Assembly: GCA_023249695.1 (NCBI GenBank)
Contig: JAHFCD010000039.1
Coordinates: forward strand, 1-9,863
Length of the DNA stretch: 9,863 nucleotides
Source of the DNA: Elusimicrobiota bacterium
Lineage (GTDB): Bacteria > Elusimicrobiota > Elusimicrobia > UBA1565 > UBA9628
Reading direction: 5' to 3'
Of the stretch, positions 1 through 6,619 are shown piece by piece. The stretch's first letter is position 1, and each line of letters opens with the position of its first letter. The position numbers were made by a program, and so were the translations under genes. The notes under the pieces are model-generated. The model made no database searches and was not told where the DNA came from. It saw only the letters and a program-made list of their open reading frames with translations.

Positions 1-1
1 G

Positions 2-682
2 GTCCTGCCGCGCCGCTACCCGGTGCCGCGGCTGGCCCTGCCCGGCCGCCGCCGTTATCAGCAGGGCGGCGTCGCGCTGTCATCGGCCGTCGGCGACTCT
101 CAGGAATTCGTCTCGCTCCGGGATTACCGCGCCGGCGACCCTCTGCGCCGCGTCCACTGGAAAAGCTGGGCGCGGACCGGGAAGCTGGTCGTCAAGGAAT
201 GTCAGGACGAGTACTTCGTCCGTCACGGCCTGATCCTCGACACCTTCGCGTCCGCGCCGGGGGAGGCCTTCGAGGAAGCCGTCTCCGTGGCCGCCTCCTT
301 CGCCGCCTCCGTGCTGACCCAGGAAAGCCTGCTCGACCTGTTGTTCGTGGGCGCGGAGGCTTATCGCGTCACGGCGGGCCGGGGCCTGGGGGGAGCGGAG
401 AAGCTGCTCGAGGTGCTGGCCGGCGTGCAGCCCTGCGCGGACAAGGATTTCGACGAGCTGCGGCGGAGCGTCGTGCGGCGGCACGCGGAGCTGAGCGGCT
501 GCATCGTCGTTCTGCTCGGCTTCGACGAGCCCCGGCGCCGCTTCGTCTCGGAGCTGCGCGCGCACGGGGTGCCCGCGCTCGCGCTCGTCGTCGGCGCGCC
601 TTCGCCCGGCGAGGGCGCGCTGCCGGAGGGCGTGCATCGCCTGACGCCGGGCAAGATCGCCGAGGGCCTGGCCCGGATATGA
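2..682 (+). CDS. DUF58 domain-containing protein (5' end outside window)
   Basis: C-terminal 226 residues of a DUF58 protein; the frame is open to the left edge, so the true start lies upstream and the GTG at 23 is not a credible start. The visible part begins with the VLPRRYPVPRL region that normally follows the membrane and early soluble part. It then carries the family hallmark block: EFVSLRDYRAGDPLRRVHWK followed by SWARTGKLVVKE (about nt 107-205). The rest is a vWA-like alpha/beta fold with the hydrophobic strand CIVVLLGF. DUF58 proteins usually sit between a MoxR AAA ATPase and a transmembrane transglutaminase. Their biochemical role is poorly defined, probably chaperone-like or envelope-related. 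Its stop overlaps the next start by 4 bases (ATGA), so the two are translationally coupled. The family call is strong; the function is not known. Confidence 0.93.
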   Translation, partial: VLPRRYPVPRLALPGRRRYQQGGVALSSAVGDSQEFVSLRDYRAGDPLRRVHWKSWARTGKLVVKECQDEYFVRHGLILDTFASAPGEAFEEAVSVAASFAASVLTQESLLDLLFVGAEAYRVTAGRGLGGAEKLLEVLAGVQPCADKDFDELRRSVVRRHAELSGCIVVLLGFDEPRRRFVSELRAHGVPALALVVGAPSPGEGALPEGVHRLTPGKIAEGLARI

Positions 683-2655
683 ACACGCCTCCGCTGCTGC
701 TGGCGGCGGCCCTGCTCTTCTGGGGCCGGCAAACCGGGTTGCTGGCCTTCGCCGTTCCGATGGCCCTGATCCTCGAAGGCCGGCGGCTGACGGCGTGGCG
801 CAGCCCCTTGACCGTCAAGCAGTTCAACCGGATCTCGGATCTGTGCACCGTGCTCTTCGCCGCCTTGGTCGCCTACGCCTACTCCACCCGGGCCGCCACC
901 GCCGCGATCATGTCGATCATCGAGTGGATGCCGCTGTCCTACCTGCCGCTGCTGACGGCCCAGGCCTACAGCGTCGAGGGAAAGGTCGACATCGGCGCGC
1001 TGTTCATGTCCCGCCGCAAGCCGGTGGAAGGCCCGCGCGCGGCCTTCGATCTGGCCTATCCCTACTTCATCATCTGCGTGCTCTCGGCCGGCGCGGCGAA
1101 CGTCCGGACGCCGGAGTTCTACGCGGGGATGTTCGCGCTGGCCGCGTGGTCCTTGTGGGGCGCGCGGCCCGGCCGCACGCCGGCCTTCGCGTGGGCCGGC
1201 CTCCTTCTCGCGGCGGGGGGGCTCGGCTATCTCGGTCAGAGAGGCCTTCATGATCTTCAGGCCGTTCTGGAGAACAAGGGCGGCTGGCTCCTGTTCGGCA
1301 GCGGCGAGGCGCCGTCGGATCCCAATTGGAGCCACACCGCGATCGGCCGGATCGGGCGCCTGAAGCAATCCGACGAGATCATCCTCCGCGTGACGCCGGC
1401 GCCCGGCGCGCCGCCTCCGCCGCTGCTGCGCCAGGCCAGCTTCGATCATTACAACGCCGCGCAGTGGTTCGCCAGCGCGGCCGACTTCCGCCCGCTGCGT
1501 CCGCTGGCGGGGCCGGGAGGCTGGGCGATCTCCCCGGTGGACGGCGGCGAGGCCGCGTCGATCTCCACTTACCTGCGCGGGGGCAAGGGCATCCTGCCGC
1601 TCCCGACGGGCGCGGCGCGCGTCGGCCGGCTCGCGGCCGCGGCGGTGACGCGCAACCGCCTGGGCGCGGTCCAGGTGGAGGACGGCCCGGGATTTGTGGA
1701 CTACGATGTCCGCTTCGCCCCGTCCTCCGTCGCCGACGCGCCGCCGGGGAAAATCGATCTGGATCTCCCGCCCGCGGAGCGGCCCCTCCTGACCGGGCTG
1801 GCCGCGTCGCTCAAGCTGAACCCGCGGCGCCCGCGGGAGGCCCAGGCCGCCGTCGCCCGCTTTTTCGACCGGGGCTTTCGCTACTCGCTGTATCAGGAAG
1901 CCGGCAAGGTCGGAGCCCGTCCGCTCCGGGATTTTCTGCTGAGCACGCGCTCCGGCCACTGCGAGTATTTCGCCACCGCCACCGTCCTGCTCCTGCGCGC
2001 CGCCGGAATACCGGCGCGCTACGTCACGGGCTACGCCGTGCAGGAGCGAGGCCGGCTCGACGGCTCGTTCGTCGTGCGCCAGCGGCACGGCCACGCGTGG
2101 GCGCTCGTCTACGCCGACGGGGCCTGGGCGGACCTGGACACGACGCCGTCGACCTGGGCCGGTGAGGAGGCTCGCGGGGCCTCCTTCTTCGAGCCGGCGC
2201 GCGACCTCCTGTCCTGGGCGCTGTTTCGGTTCTCGCGCTGGCGCTGGCGGGAGCCCGTGTCCGGCGGAGGTCAGGGCCGTCAGCGCTGGCTGTTCGGGGC
2301 CGTGCTTCTGGGCCTGGCGTGGAAGCTGTGGAGCGAGCTGCGGCCGGCCGGAAAGCTCACGCGGAAGGCCCGGTCCGCGCCGAGGCCCGCTCCGCCGGGG
2401 CAGGACTCGGAGCTGTACCGGCTCGAGCGGACGCTCGCCGCGGCCGACCTGGGCCGCCGGTCCTCCGAGCCGCTGTCGGATTGGCTGGACCGTCTGGCGG
2501 CGCCGGTCGGGCGGGAAGCCGTCGACGCGCTGCGGCCCGTCGTCGCGCTTCACAACCGCTACCGCTTCGACCCGGCGGGATTGTCCGGCGCGGAGCGTCG
2601 GGAGCTGACCCTCGCCGCCGAATCCTGGCTGGCCCGCTTCGGGCCTAAGCCTTAA
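679..2655 (+). CDS. TgpA-like transmembrane transglutaminase-domain protein
   Basis: 658 residues. The ATG at 679 was chosen because it gives an ATGA overlap with the preceding stop and begins directly with a hydrophobic helix; the frame upstream of it is merely open. N-terminal half: about five or six membrane segments between residues 4 and 186, with hydrophobic runs near 4-32, 56-70, 86-97, 126-140, 148-160 and 168-184. The motif DPNWSHTAIGRIGRLKQSD (about 214-232), typical of the TgpA/DUF3488 family, follows. Then comes a transglutaminase core with the full Cys-His-Asp triad: Cys428 (GHCEYFA), His472 (GHAWAL) and Asp487 (DLDTTPS). A single membrane helix lies near 537-554, followed by a charged DUF4129-like tail (about 575-658). 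By homology it is an inner-membrane enzyme with the catalytic domain outside the cytoplasm. Whether it acts as a transglutaminase or protease, and on what substrate, cannot be told from sequence. Confidence 0.93.
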   Translation: MNTPPLLLAAALLFWGRQTGLLAFAVPMALILEGRRLTAWRSPLTVKQFNRISDLCTVLFAALVAYAYSTRAATAAIMSIIEWMPLSYLPLLTAQAYSVEGKVDIGALFMSRRKPVEGPRAAFDLAYPYFIICVLSAGAANVRTPEFYAGMFALAAWSLWGARPGRTPAFAWAGLLLAAGGLGYLGQRGLHDLQAVLENKGGWLLFGSGEAPSDPNWSHTAIGRIGRLKQSDEIILRVTPAPGAPPPPLLRQASFDHYNAAQWFASAADFRPLRPLAGPGGWAISPVDGGEAASISTYLRGGKGILPLPTGAARVGRLAAAAVTRNRLGAVQVEDGPGFVDYDVRFAPSSVADAPPGKIDLDLPPAERPLLTGLAASLKLNPRRPREAQAAVARFFDRGFRYSLYQEAGKVGARPLRDFLLSTRSGHCEYFATATVLLLRAAGIPARYVTGYAVQERGRLDGSFVVRQRHGHAWALVYADGAWADLDTTPSTWAGEEARGASFFEPARDLLSWALFRFSRWRWREPVSGGGQGRQRWLFGAVLLGLAWKLWSELRPAGKLTRKARSAPRPAPPGQDSELYRLERTLAAADLGRRSSEPLSDWLDRLAAPVGREAVDALRPVVALHNRYRFDPAGLSGAERRELTLAAESWLARFGPKP

Positions 2656-2660
2656 GGCTT
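2647..2660. repeat. Perfect 14-base palindrome over the transglutaminase stop codon
   Basis: AAGCCTTAAGGCTT is its own reverse complement and contains the TAA stop (2653-2655) at its centre. It is directly followed by the larger palindrome at 2661. It may form part of the transcription end or be a protein-binding site; neither can be shown from sequence alone. Confidence 0.6.
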
Positions 2661-2692
2661 CCCCGGCGCTTCCAACGTTGGAAGCGTCGGGG
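2661..2692. terminator. 32-base near-perfect palindrome, probable bidirectional terminator
   Basis: Left arm 2661-2675 (CCCCGGCGCTTCCAA) pairs with right arm 2678-2692 (TTGGAAGCGTCGGGG) across a CG centre. The only non-Watson-Crick position would be a G-U wobble in RNA read from the + strand. It lies 6 bases after the transglutaminase stop and 110 bases beyond the stop of the convergent acyl-CoA dehydrogenase, so it is placed to end both transcripts. No T-run follows on either strand, so this is not a textbook intrinsic terminator. It could instead be an RNA-stabilising hairpin or an operator. Confidence 0.5.
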
Positions 2693-2722
2693 ATAACTTC
2701 GGTCCACGGTTGATAATCACTA

Positions 2723-2732
2723 GTTCCGGAAC
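2723..2732. repeat. Short palindrome GTTCCGGAAC
   Basis: A perfect 10-base palindrome. It extends to ACT-A-GTTCCGGAAC-C-AGT (2719-2736) with one mismatched pair per half. It lies in the spacer between the two convergent genes, which is visibly richer in A+T than the coding DNA. Function unknown. Confidence 0.4.
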
Positions 2733-2796
2733 CAGTTCACGTGCCTTATTCGACACGCTTAGCTTTGAGGCCTAGCAAATAGTCAGCGGCAACGAA

Positions 2797-2808
2797 GCGT
2801 GATCACGC
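2797..2808. repeat. Palindrome GCGTGATCACGC over the acyl-CoA dehydrogenase stop
   Basis: A perfect 12-base palindrome covering the TGA stop codon (2805-2803 on the - strand) of the acyl-CoA dehydrogenase gene. It mirrors the palindrome that covers the stop of the convergent transglutaminase gene at 2647-2660. It may be a coincidence of the sequence around the stop, or part of a shared 3'-end structure. Confidence 0.4.
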
Positions 2809-4503
2809 GTTCATCGTGTAGGCCCCATTGAGCGGCAGCACGTAGGTCTCCCAAATTCGATTGTAGGCCGCCTCGTCGCGGACCGGCTTTTTGACCATCG
2901 CCAGGCACAGCTCTTGCTGCCGCGGCGTGCTGCTCGCCTTCGAGTAAAGCTGGAGCGCGTACTTCGAGAAGTCCCGGACCATGAAGTCGAAGATCCGGTC
3001 GAGCAGGTCGTCATCGACGCCGTCGAGCCGGGCGCCCTCGATGACGAGCTGGGCGTAGGGAACGAGCGTGAACAGCTCGCCCAGGATCAGCATGAAATCG
3101 AGGTCCTTCTCCTGGTCCCCGGCGGGGCCGGCTTCCCGGATCAAGGTCTTGAGCGCGGCGACCTGCCGCCCGAAGATCACGACGTTCGGCAGGGGAGCGG
3201 CGGCGAGCGCCGCCTCGTAGTCGTGGAAGCGCACGCTCTTCTGGCCCTTGCTCGTCGAGCCCTGACGGAACAGGAAGTCGTCGCTGCGAGCGTCGTCCAC
3301 GCGGGGAACCGGCGCGAGGTCCCGAGGCTCGAAGAGGAACTTCGGGAGGAACTTGAGGATCAGGAGCATGTTGACCTGCGCGGTGCCCTCGAGCTTGGGC
3401 AGCGCGCGGATGTCGCGCGCGGCCATCTCGAAGTACAGGCTCTTCTCGAAGCCCTTGGCCGCGATCACCTCCCACAGCAGATCGATGACCTCGACTCCCT
3501 GCATCGTCACCTTCATCTTGACCATCGGCGAATAGAGAAGATAGCGGCGGTCCTCCTCGGACGCGACGCGGAGATAATCCGCGGTCCGCGCGGAGAAAAT
3601 CCGCATCGCCGCCAGCCGGGCGTACGCGTCGATGAAGTACTGCTTGATGTGAGGGAAGTCGGTGACCGCGTGGCCGAACAGGCGGCGGTTGGCGGCGTGG
3701 GTGATCGATTCGTAGAAGGCGTGCGTGCACATGCCGATCGCGCCCCACCCGAGGTTGTACTTGCAGTAGGCGACCGTCGCCAGCGCGGCGTCCCAGGCGT
3801 CGCGCCCGCGCGAGAGGAGGTCGCCTTCCGCGACCGGATAGTCCTTCAAGGCGAACTCCGCGACGTAGTTCTGCGAGCTGCACACGTTCTGGATGAGCTC
3901 GTAGCGCGGATGCCTCGGGTCGACCGTGAAGAAGGCGAAATCCTTGGTGCCCTTGACCCGTCCGAAGACCGACACGAGCGCCGCCTCGTTCGCGTTGCCG
4001 ATGTAATACTTGCGGCCCGACGCCGTGTAGCCGCCGCCGTCCAGCGGCGTCAGCTCCATCTCGCTTCCCATGAGGTCGGCGCCGTGCTCCTTCTCGGAGA
4101 GGCCGAAGGCGAAGATGCCGCCGACTTTCAGAAGCTCCGCCGTCCTTCGCTTGAGCGGCTCGTTGTCCGAGATCCAGATCGGCCCCAGGCCCAGCATCGA
4201 GACCTGCCAGGTGTACCAGTAGGCCAGCCCGTAAAAGCCCAGGAGCTCGCTGAAGCGGTAGTTCCGGAACGCGTCGAAGCGCGTGCCGGGGGCGCCGTAG
4301 CCGGCGGGCGCGAGCAGCGCGGCGAAGATGCCGTGGTCGCGCTGGAAGGCGAGAAAGTCGGCGCACCAGACCCGGCCGCGGTCGTCGGCCTTGAGGCGGG
4401 CGAGCCCTTTCGCCTCGAAGAACTCGATGGTCTTGCGCATGATGTCGCGAGAGCGGTCGTCGAGCGCGGCGAAGGTCTCCCGGGCGGGGTTGAGCAGATG
4501 CAT
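2803..4503 (-). CDS. Acyl-CoA dehydrogenase family protein, long form
   Basis: 566 residues from the ATG at 4503, preferred because AGGAG lies 4 bases upstream; an in-frame TTG at 4521 lies upstream of that ribosome site. Acyl-CoA dehydrogenases are FAD enzymes that make alpha,beta-double bonds in acyl-CoA thioesters. Visible motifs: FGLSEKEHGAD (133-143), the counterpart of the family's A-L-S-E-P-E-A-G-S-D flavin/substrate loop but clearly divergent; GRKYYIGNAN (163-172); and KLEGTAQVN, whose Glu372 sits where the catalytic base of the medium-chain enzyme lies (E-G-T). Typical members are about 380-400 residues, so roughly 170 residues of C-terminal extension (after about 395) are extra, as in some FadE-like long forms. 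Divergent to the ferritin-like/aminotransferase/epimerase operon, separated by 110 bases that carry its promoter. Substrate unknown; it could act on a carrier-bound or lipid intermediate rather than in beta-oxidation. Confidence 0.91.
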   Translation of the reverse strand: MHLLNPARETFAALDDRSRDIMRKTIEFFEAKGLARLKADDRGRVWCADFLAFQRDHGIFAALLAPAGYGAPGTRFDAFRNYRFSELLGFYGLAYWYTWQVSMLGLGPIWISDNEPLKRRTAELLKVGGIFAFGLSEKEHGADLMGSEMELTPLDGGGYTASGRKYYIGNANEAALVSVFGRVKGTKDFAFFTVDPRHPRYELIQNVCSSQNYVAEFALKDYPVAEGDLLSRGRDAWDAALATVAYCKYNLGWGAIGMCTHAFYESITHAANRRLFGHAVTDFPHIKQYFIDAYARLAAMRIFSARTADYLRVASEEDRRYLLYSPMVKMKVTMQGVEVIDLLWEVIAAKGFEKSLYFEMAARDIRALPKLEGTAQVNMLLILKFLPKFLFEPRDLAPVPRVDDARSDDFLFRQGSTSKGQKSVRFHDYEAALAAAPLPNVVIFGRQVAALKTLIREAGPAGDQEKDLDFMLILGELFTLVPYAQLVIEGARLDGVDDDLLDRIFDFMVRDFSKYALQLYSKASSTPRQQELCLAMVKKPVRDEAAYNRIWETYVLPLNGAYTMNA

Positions 4504-4507
4504 GGGG

Positions 4508-4512
4508 CTCCT
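4508..4512 (-). promoter_or_regulatory. Ribosome binding site AGGAG deciding the acyl-CoA dehydrogenase start
   Basis: AGGAG on the - strand, 4 bases before the ATG at 4503. It lies downstream of the alternative TTG at 4521, so it supports the ATG as the true start. Confidence 0.7.
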
Positions 4513-4535
4513 GGCGGTCAATTGAAGCGGGCCAG

Positions 4536-4541
4536 ATTATA
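4536..4541 (-). promoter_or_regulatory. Sigma70-type -10 box TATAAT for the acyl-CoA dehydrogenase
   Basis: A perfect TATAAT on the - strand inside the 110-base divergent spacer. Transcription would start near 4529, giving a leader of roughly 25 bases before the ATG at 4503. No good -35 hexamer is seen at 16-18 bases upstream, so it may depend on an activator or be an extended or weak promoter. Confidence 0.5.
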
Positions 4542-4576
4542 CCCGAATCGCGGTCGAAATCCGGCGATCCGGCCTC

Positions 4577-4590
4577 CCGGGGACCCCCGG
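4577..4590. repeat. Small G+C hairpin just upstream of the ferritin-like gene
   Basis: CCGGGG and CCCCGG face each other across two bases and are followed by ATTTG. The hairpin sits 23 bases before the ATG at 4614. It is too small to call a terminator and could affect translation or be chance in G+C-rich DNA. Confidence 0.25.
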
Positions 4591-4613
4591 ATTTGCTAGA
4601 CTATGACGATAGC

Positions 4614-5468
4614 ATGACGGCCATTGAATTCGGCACGCCGGAGCACAAGGCGCTCTTCTGTGAGGACTTCCTGAAGAGCCACGATCCTTTCAAGCCCGAG
4701 GAGATCCGTTGGCCCGCGCTCGACGCCGCGGCGCTCGAGCGGCTCAAGGCCCTCCCCGTTTGGACCGAGGCCGTCAACACCGAGTACGAGACGGGCCTCA
4801 AGGTCAAGGCCTTCGGCGAGGCGGAGAAGGATCCTCAGATGTCCGAGGCGATCGCCCTCCAGGGCTACGAGGAAGAGCGGCATTTCCGCCTGCTGGAGCT
4901 GATGACCTCGCATTACGGGATTCCGGTGACGCGCCGCGGCGAGCCGTCGCTTCCCGAGCCCCAGTGGGGCTTCCTGGGCGTCGGCTACGCCGAATGCTTC
5001 GACTCCTTTTTCGCGTTCGGCATTTTCGCCCTGGCCCGGCGCTCGGGCTTTTTCCCGGCCGCGCTGACTGACGTCTTCGAGCCGATCCTTCAGGAAGAGG
5101 CGCGTCACATCCTCTTCTTCGCGAACTGGGCCGAGTACCGCCAGCAGCGCACTCCCCTGTGGGCCCGCCCCGCGCACACCTTCAACAACGGCCTCGCGGC
5201 CGCGATGCAGGTCGTCGGACGGCTCAAGCTCGCCTTCGCCGCGGGCGGCGGCGAAGACGGGGACGGCGTCGACGATAATTTCATGATGGACGCCAAAAAG
5301 GCGTTCGGCGAGGTCTCCGCCCGATCCTTCATCGAGCTGTGCCTGGCCGAGAACGAGCGGCGCCTGGCACCGTACGACGCCCGCCTGGCGCGGCCGCGCC
5401 TGGCCCCGTCGGCCGCGCGCCTGATCTTGCGACTGCTTCCCGCCGAAAAACAACTGACCGCAGCCTAA
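4614..5468 (+). CDS. Ferritin-like di-iron protein (putative oxygenase/oxidase)
   Basis: 284 residues from the ATG at 4614. A TTG at 4593 would add seven residues (LDYDDS follows it). No clear Shine-Dalgarno precedes the ATG, so the start is the least certain in the window. The pattern of a ferritin-like four-helix di-iron carboxylate site is complete: Glu57 or Glu59 (NTEYET), E87-x-x-H90 (GYEEERH), Glu127 (GYAECFD) and E162-x-x-H165 (QEEARH), that is four Glu and two His. Such sites activate O2 in rubrerythrin-, Coq7-, MiaE- and ribonucleotide-reductase-like proteins. The aromatic-rich helix after 127 (CFDSFFAFGIFALARR) and the partner genes favour a substrate-modifying oxygenase or oxidase over iron storage. 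It opens an operon: the next start is 11 bases after its stop. I recognise the fold, not the reaction. Confidence 0.86.
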   Translation: MTAIEFGTPEHKALFCEDFLKSHDPFKPEEIRWPALDAAALERLKALPVWTEAVNTEYETGLKVKAFGEAEKDPQMSEAIALQGYEEERHFRLLELMTSHYGIPVTRRGEPSLPEPQWGFLGVGYAECFDSFFAFGIFALARRSGFFPAALTDVFEPILQEEARHILFFANWAEYRQQRTPLWARPAHTFNNGLAAAMQVVGRLKLAFAAGGGEDGDGVDDNFMMDAKKAFGEVSARSFIELCLAENERRLAPYDARLARPRLAPSAARLILRLLPAEKQLTAA

Positions 5469-5470
5469 CT

Positions 5471-5474
5471 GGAG
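5471..5474 (+). promoter_or_regulatory. Ribosome binding site GGAG of the aminotransferase gene
   Basis: GGAG, 5 bases before the ATG at 5480 and 2 bases after the preceding stop. It fixes this ATG as the start; the same frame is open for more than 140 bases upstream inside the ferritin-like gene. Confidence 0.7.
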
Positions 5475-5479
5475 ACCCG

Positions 5480-6619
5480 ATGCCGAACATTCCCGCCGCC
5501 AAAATCGTCATACCCGAGGCCGACCGCAAGGAGATTCTGGCGCTCATGGATGAGTCCCTGCGCACCGGCGCCTTGACGCTCGGGCCCCTGACGAAGCAGT
5601 TCGAGGCGGGCTTCGCGGCGCTGACCGGCTCCAAGTACGCGATCGCCGTCAACAGCGGGACCTCGGCGCTCGAGATTCCCCTGCGCGTGCTCGGCGTCGA
5701 GGGCAAGGAGGTCGTCGTCCCCTCGAACACCTTCTTCGCGACCCCGGCCGCCGTGCTGCACGCGGGCGGGACCGTCCGCTTCGCCGACGTCGATCCGTCG
5801 ACGTTCGCGCTGAGCCTGGAGACGGTGCGCCGCGCGGTCACGCCCAAGACGGCCGGCGTGGTCATCGTCCACATCGGGGGCATCGTCAGCCCCGAGACGC
5901 CCGCGATCGCGGCCTTCTGCAAGGAGAAGGGCCTCTTCTTCCTCGAGGACGCCGCGCACGCGCACGGCAGCACGCTCGGCGGGAAATCCGCGGGCACCTT
6001 CGGCGTCGCCGCGTCGTTCTCGTTCTACCCGACCAAGGTCATGACCTCCGGCGAAGGCGGGATGATCGTGACGGACGACGAGCGGATCTACAAAGAGGCG
6101 CTCCAGTACCGCGACCAGGGCAAGGAAGGCTTCACCACCAACTTCCACGTCCGCCTCGGCTACAACTGGAGGCTCTCCGAGCTTCACGCCGCGGTGGGCA
6201 TTTCCCAGCTCAAGCGCCTGCCCGAGTTCCTCGCCGACCGCCGCCGCGCCGCCGATCAGTACACCAAGGCGCTCGTCGGGCTCAAGGGGCTCGCGCCGGT
6301 CCTGCCGGCCGCCGGCTCGCTGTCCAACTTCTACAAGTACATCGTCCGCCTCGAGCCCGGCCTCGACCGGGCGCGCCTCAAGAAAAATCTGAAGGAAAAC
6401 TTCGGAGTCAGCCTGAGCGGGGAAGTGTATGAGGTCCCCTGCCATCGCCAGCCGGTGTTCGCCGCCTACGCGGCCGAGGCGCTTCCGGGCGCCGACGAAG
6501 CCTGCGGCCGGCACGTGTGCCTGCCCGTTTATGCCGGAATGACGACCGCCGAGGTCGATCAAGTCGTGGGAGCTTTGAGCCAGGCGCTCGAAGCGGAGAG
6601 GACTGCATCATGCGCGTAG
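5480..6619 (+). CDS. DegT/DnrJ/EryC1/StrS family PLP aminotransferase
   Basis: 379 residues, a normal length for the family. These fold-type I enzymes transfer an amino group, usually from glutamate, to keto groups of nucleotide-bound 3- or 4-keto sugars. Features: NSGTSALEI (phosphate-binding loop, about 58-66), PSNTFFATPAAVLHAGG, the LEDAAHAHGS segment whose Asp contacts the PLP ring nitrogen, and SFYPTK with the Schiff-base Lys186, followed by TSGEGGMIVTDD. The C-terminal NYNWRLSELHAA-type region (here GYNWRLSELHAAVG) is also typical. All catalytic residues are present, so an active aminotransferase rather than a pseudo-enzyme is expected. It follows the ferritin-like gene by 11 bases, and its last 10 bases overlap the epimerase gene. 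With that neighbour, an amino-sugar or amino-cyclitol product is the likeliest reading; the exact sugar cannot be told. Confidence 0.95.
   Translation: MPNIPAAKIVIPEADRKEILALMDESLRTGALTLGPLTKQFEAGFAALTGSKYAIAVNSGTSALEIPLRVLGVEGKEVVVPSNTFFATPAAVLHAGGTVRFADVDPSTFALSLETVRRAVTPKTAGVVIVHIGGIVSPETPAIAAFCKEKGLFFLEDAAHAHGSTLGGKSAGTFGVAASFSFYPTKVMTSGEGGMIVTDDERIYKEALQYRDQGKEGFTTNFHVRLGYNWRLSELHAAVGISQLKRLPEFLADRRRAADQYTKALVGLKGLAPVLPAAGSLSNFYKYIVRLEPGLDRARLKKNLKENFGVSLSGEVYEVPCHRQPVFAAYAAEALPGADEACGRHVCLPVYAGMTTAEVDQVVGALSQALEAERTASCA

Noticed and set aside
199..678. A 160-residue N-terminal extension of the transglutaminase frame
   Set aside because: Arg/Gly/Ala-rich sequence overlapping the DUF58 gene in another frame. 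The ATG at 679 with its ATGA overlap and immediate hydrophobic helix is the natural start.
361..2553. A 730-codon open frame on the - strand opposite the transglutaminase gene
   Set aside because: Rich in Arg, Pro, Gly and Ala with no recognisable motif. It is the antisense shadow expected in G+C-rich codons, and the + strand frame has membrane helices and a full catalytic triad.
2693..2796. Possible tRNA, small RNA or attachment site in the A+T-richer spacer
   Set aside because: No T-loop (GTTCGANTC-like) sequence, cloverleaf, integrase gene or long direct repeat was found. Only the palindromes reported separately stand out.
4577..4590. Intrinsic terminator before the ferritin-like gene
   Set aside because: The stem is only 5-6 pairs, the following bases are ATTTG rather than a T-run, and no + strand transcript is expected to enter from upstream.
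2914..4599. A 561-codon open frame on the + strand opposite the acyl-CoA dehydrogenase
   Set aside because: Low-complexity Glu/Arg/Val/Asp composition typical of an antisense shadow; no ribosome site or domain, and the - strand frame is clearly a flavin dehydrogenase.
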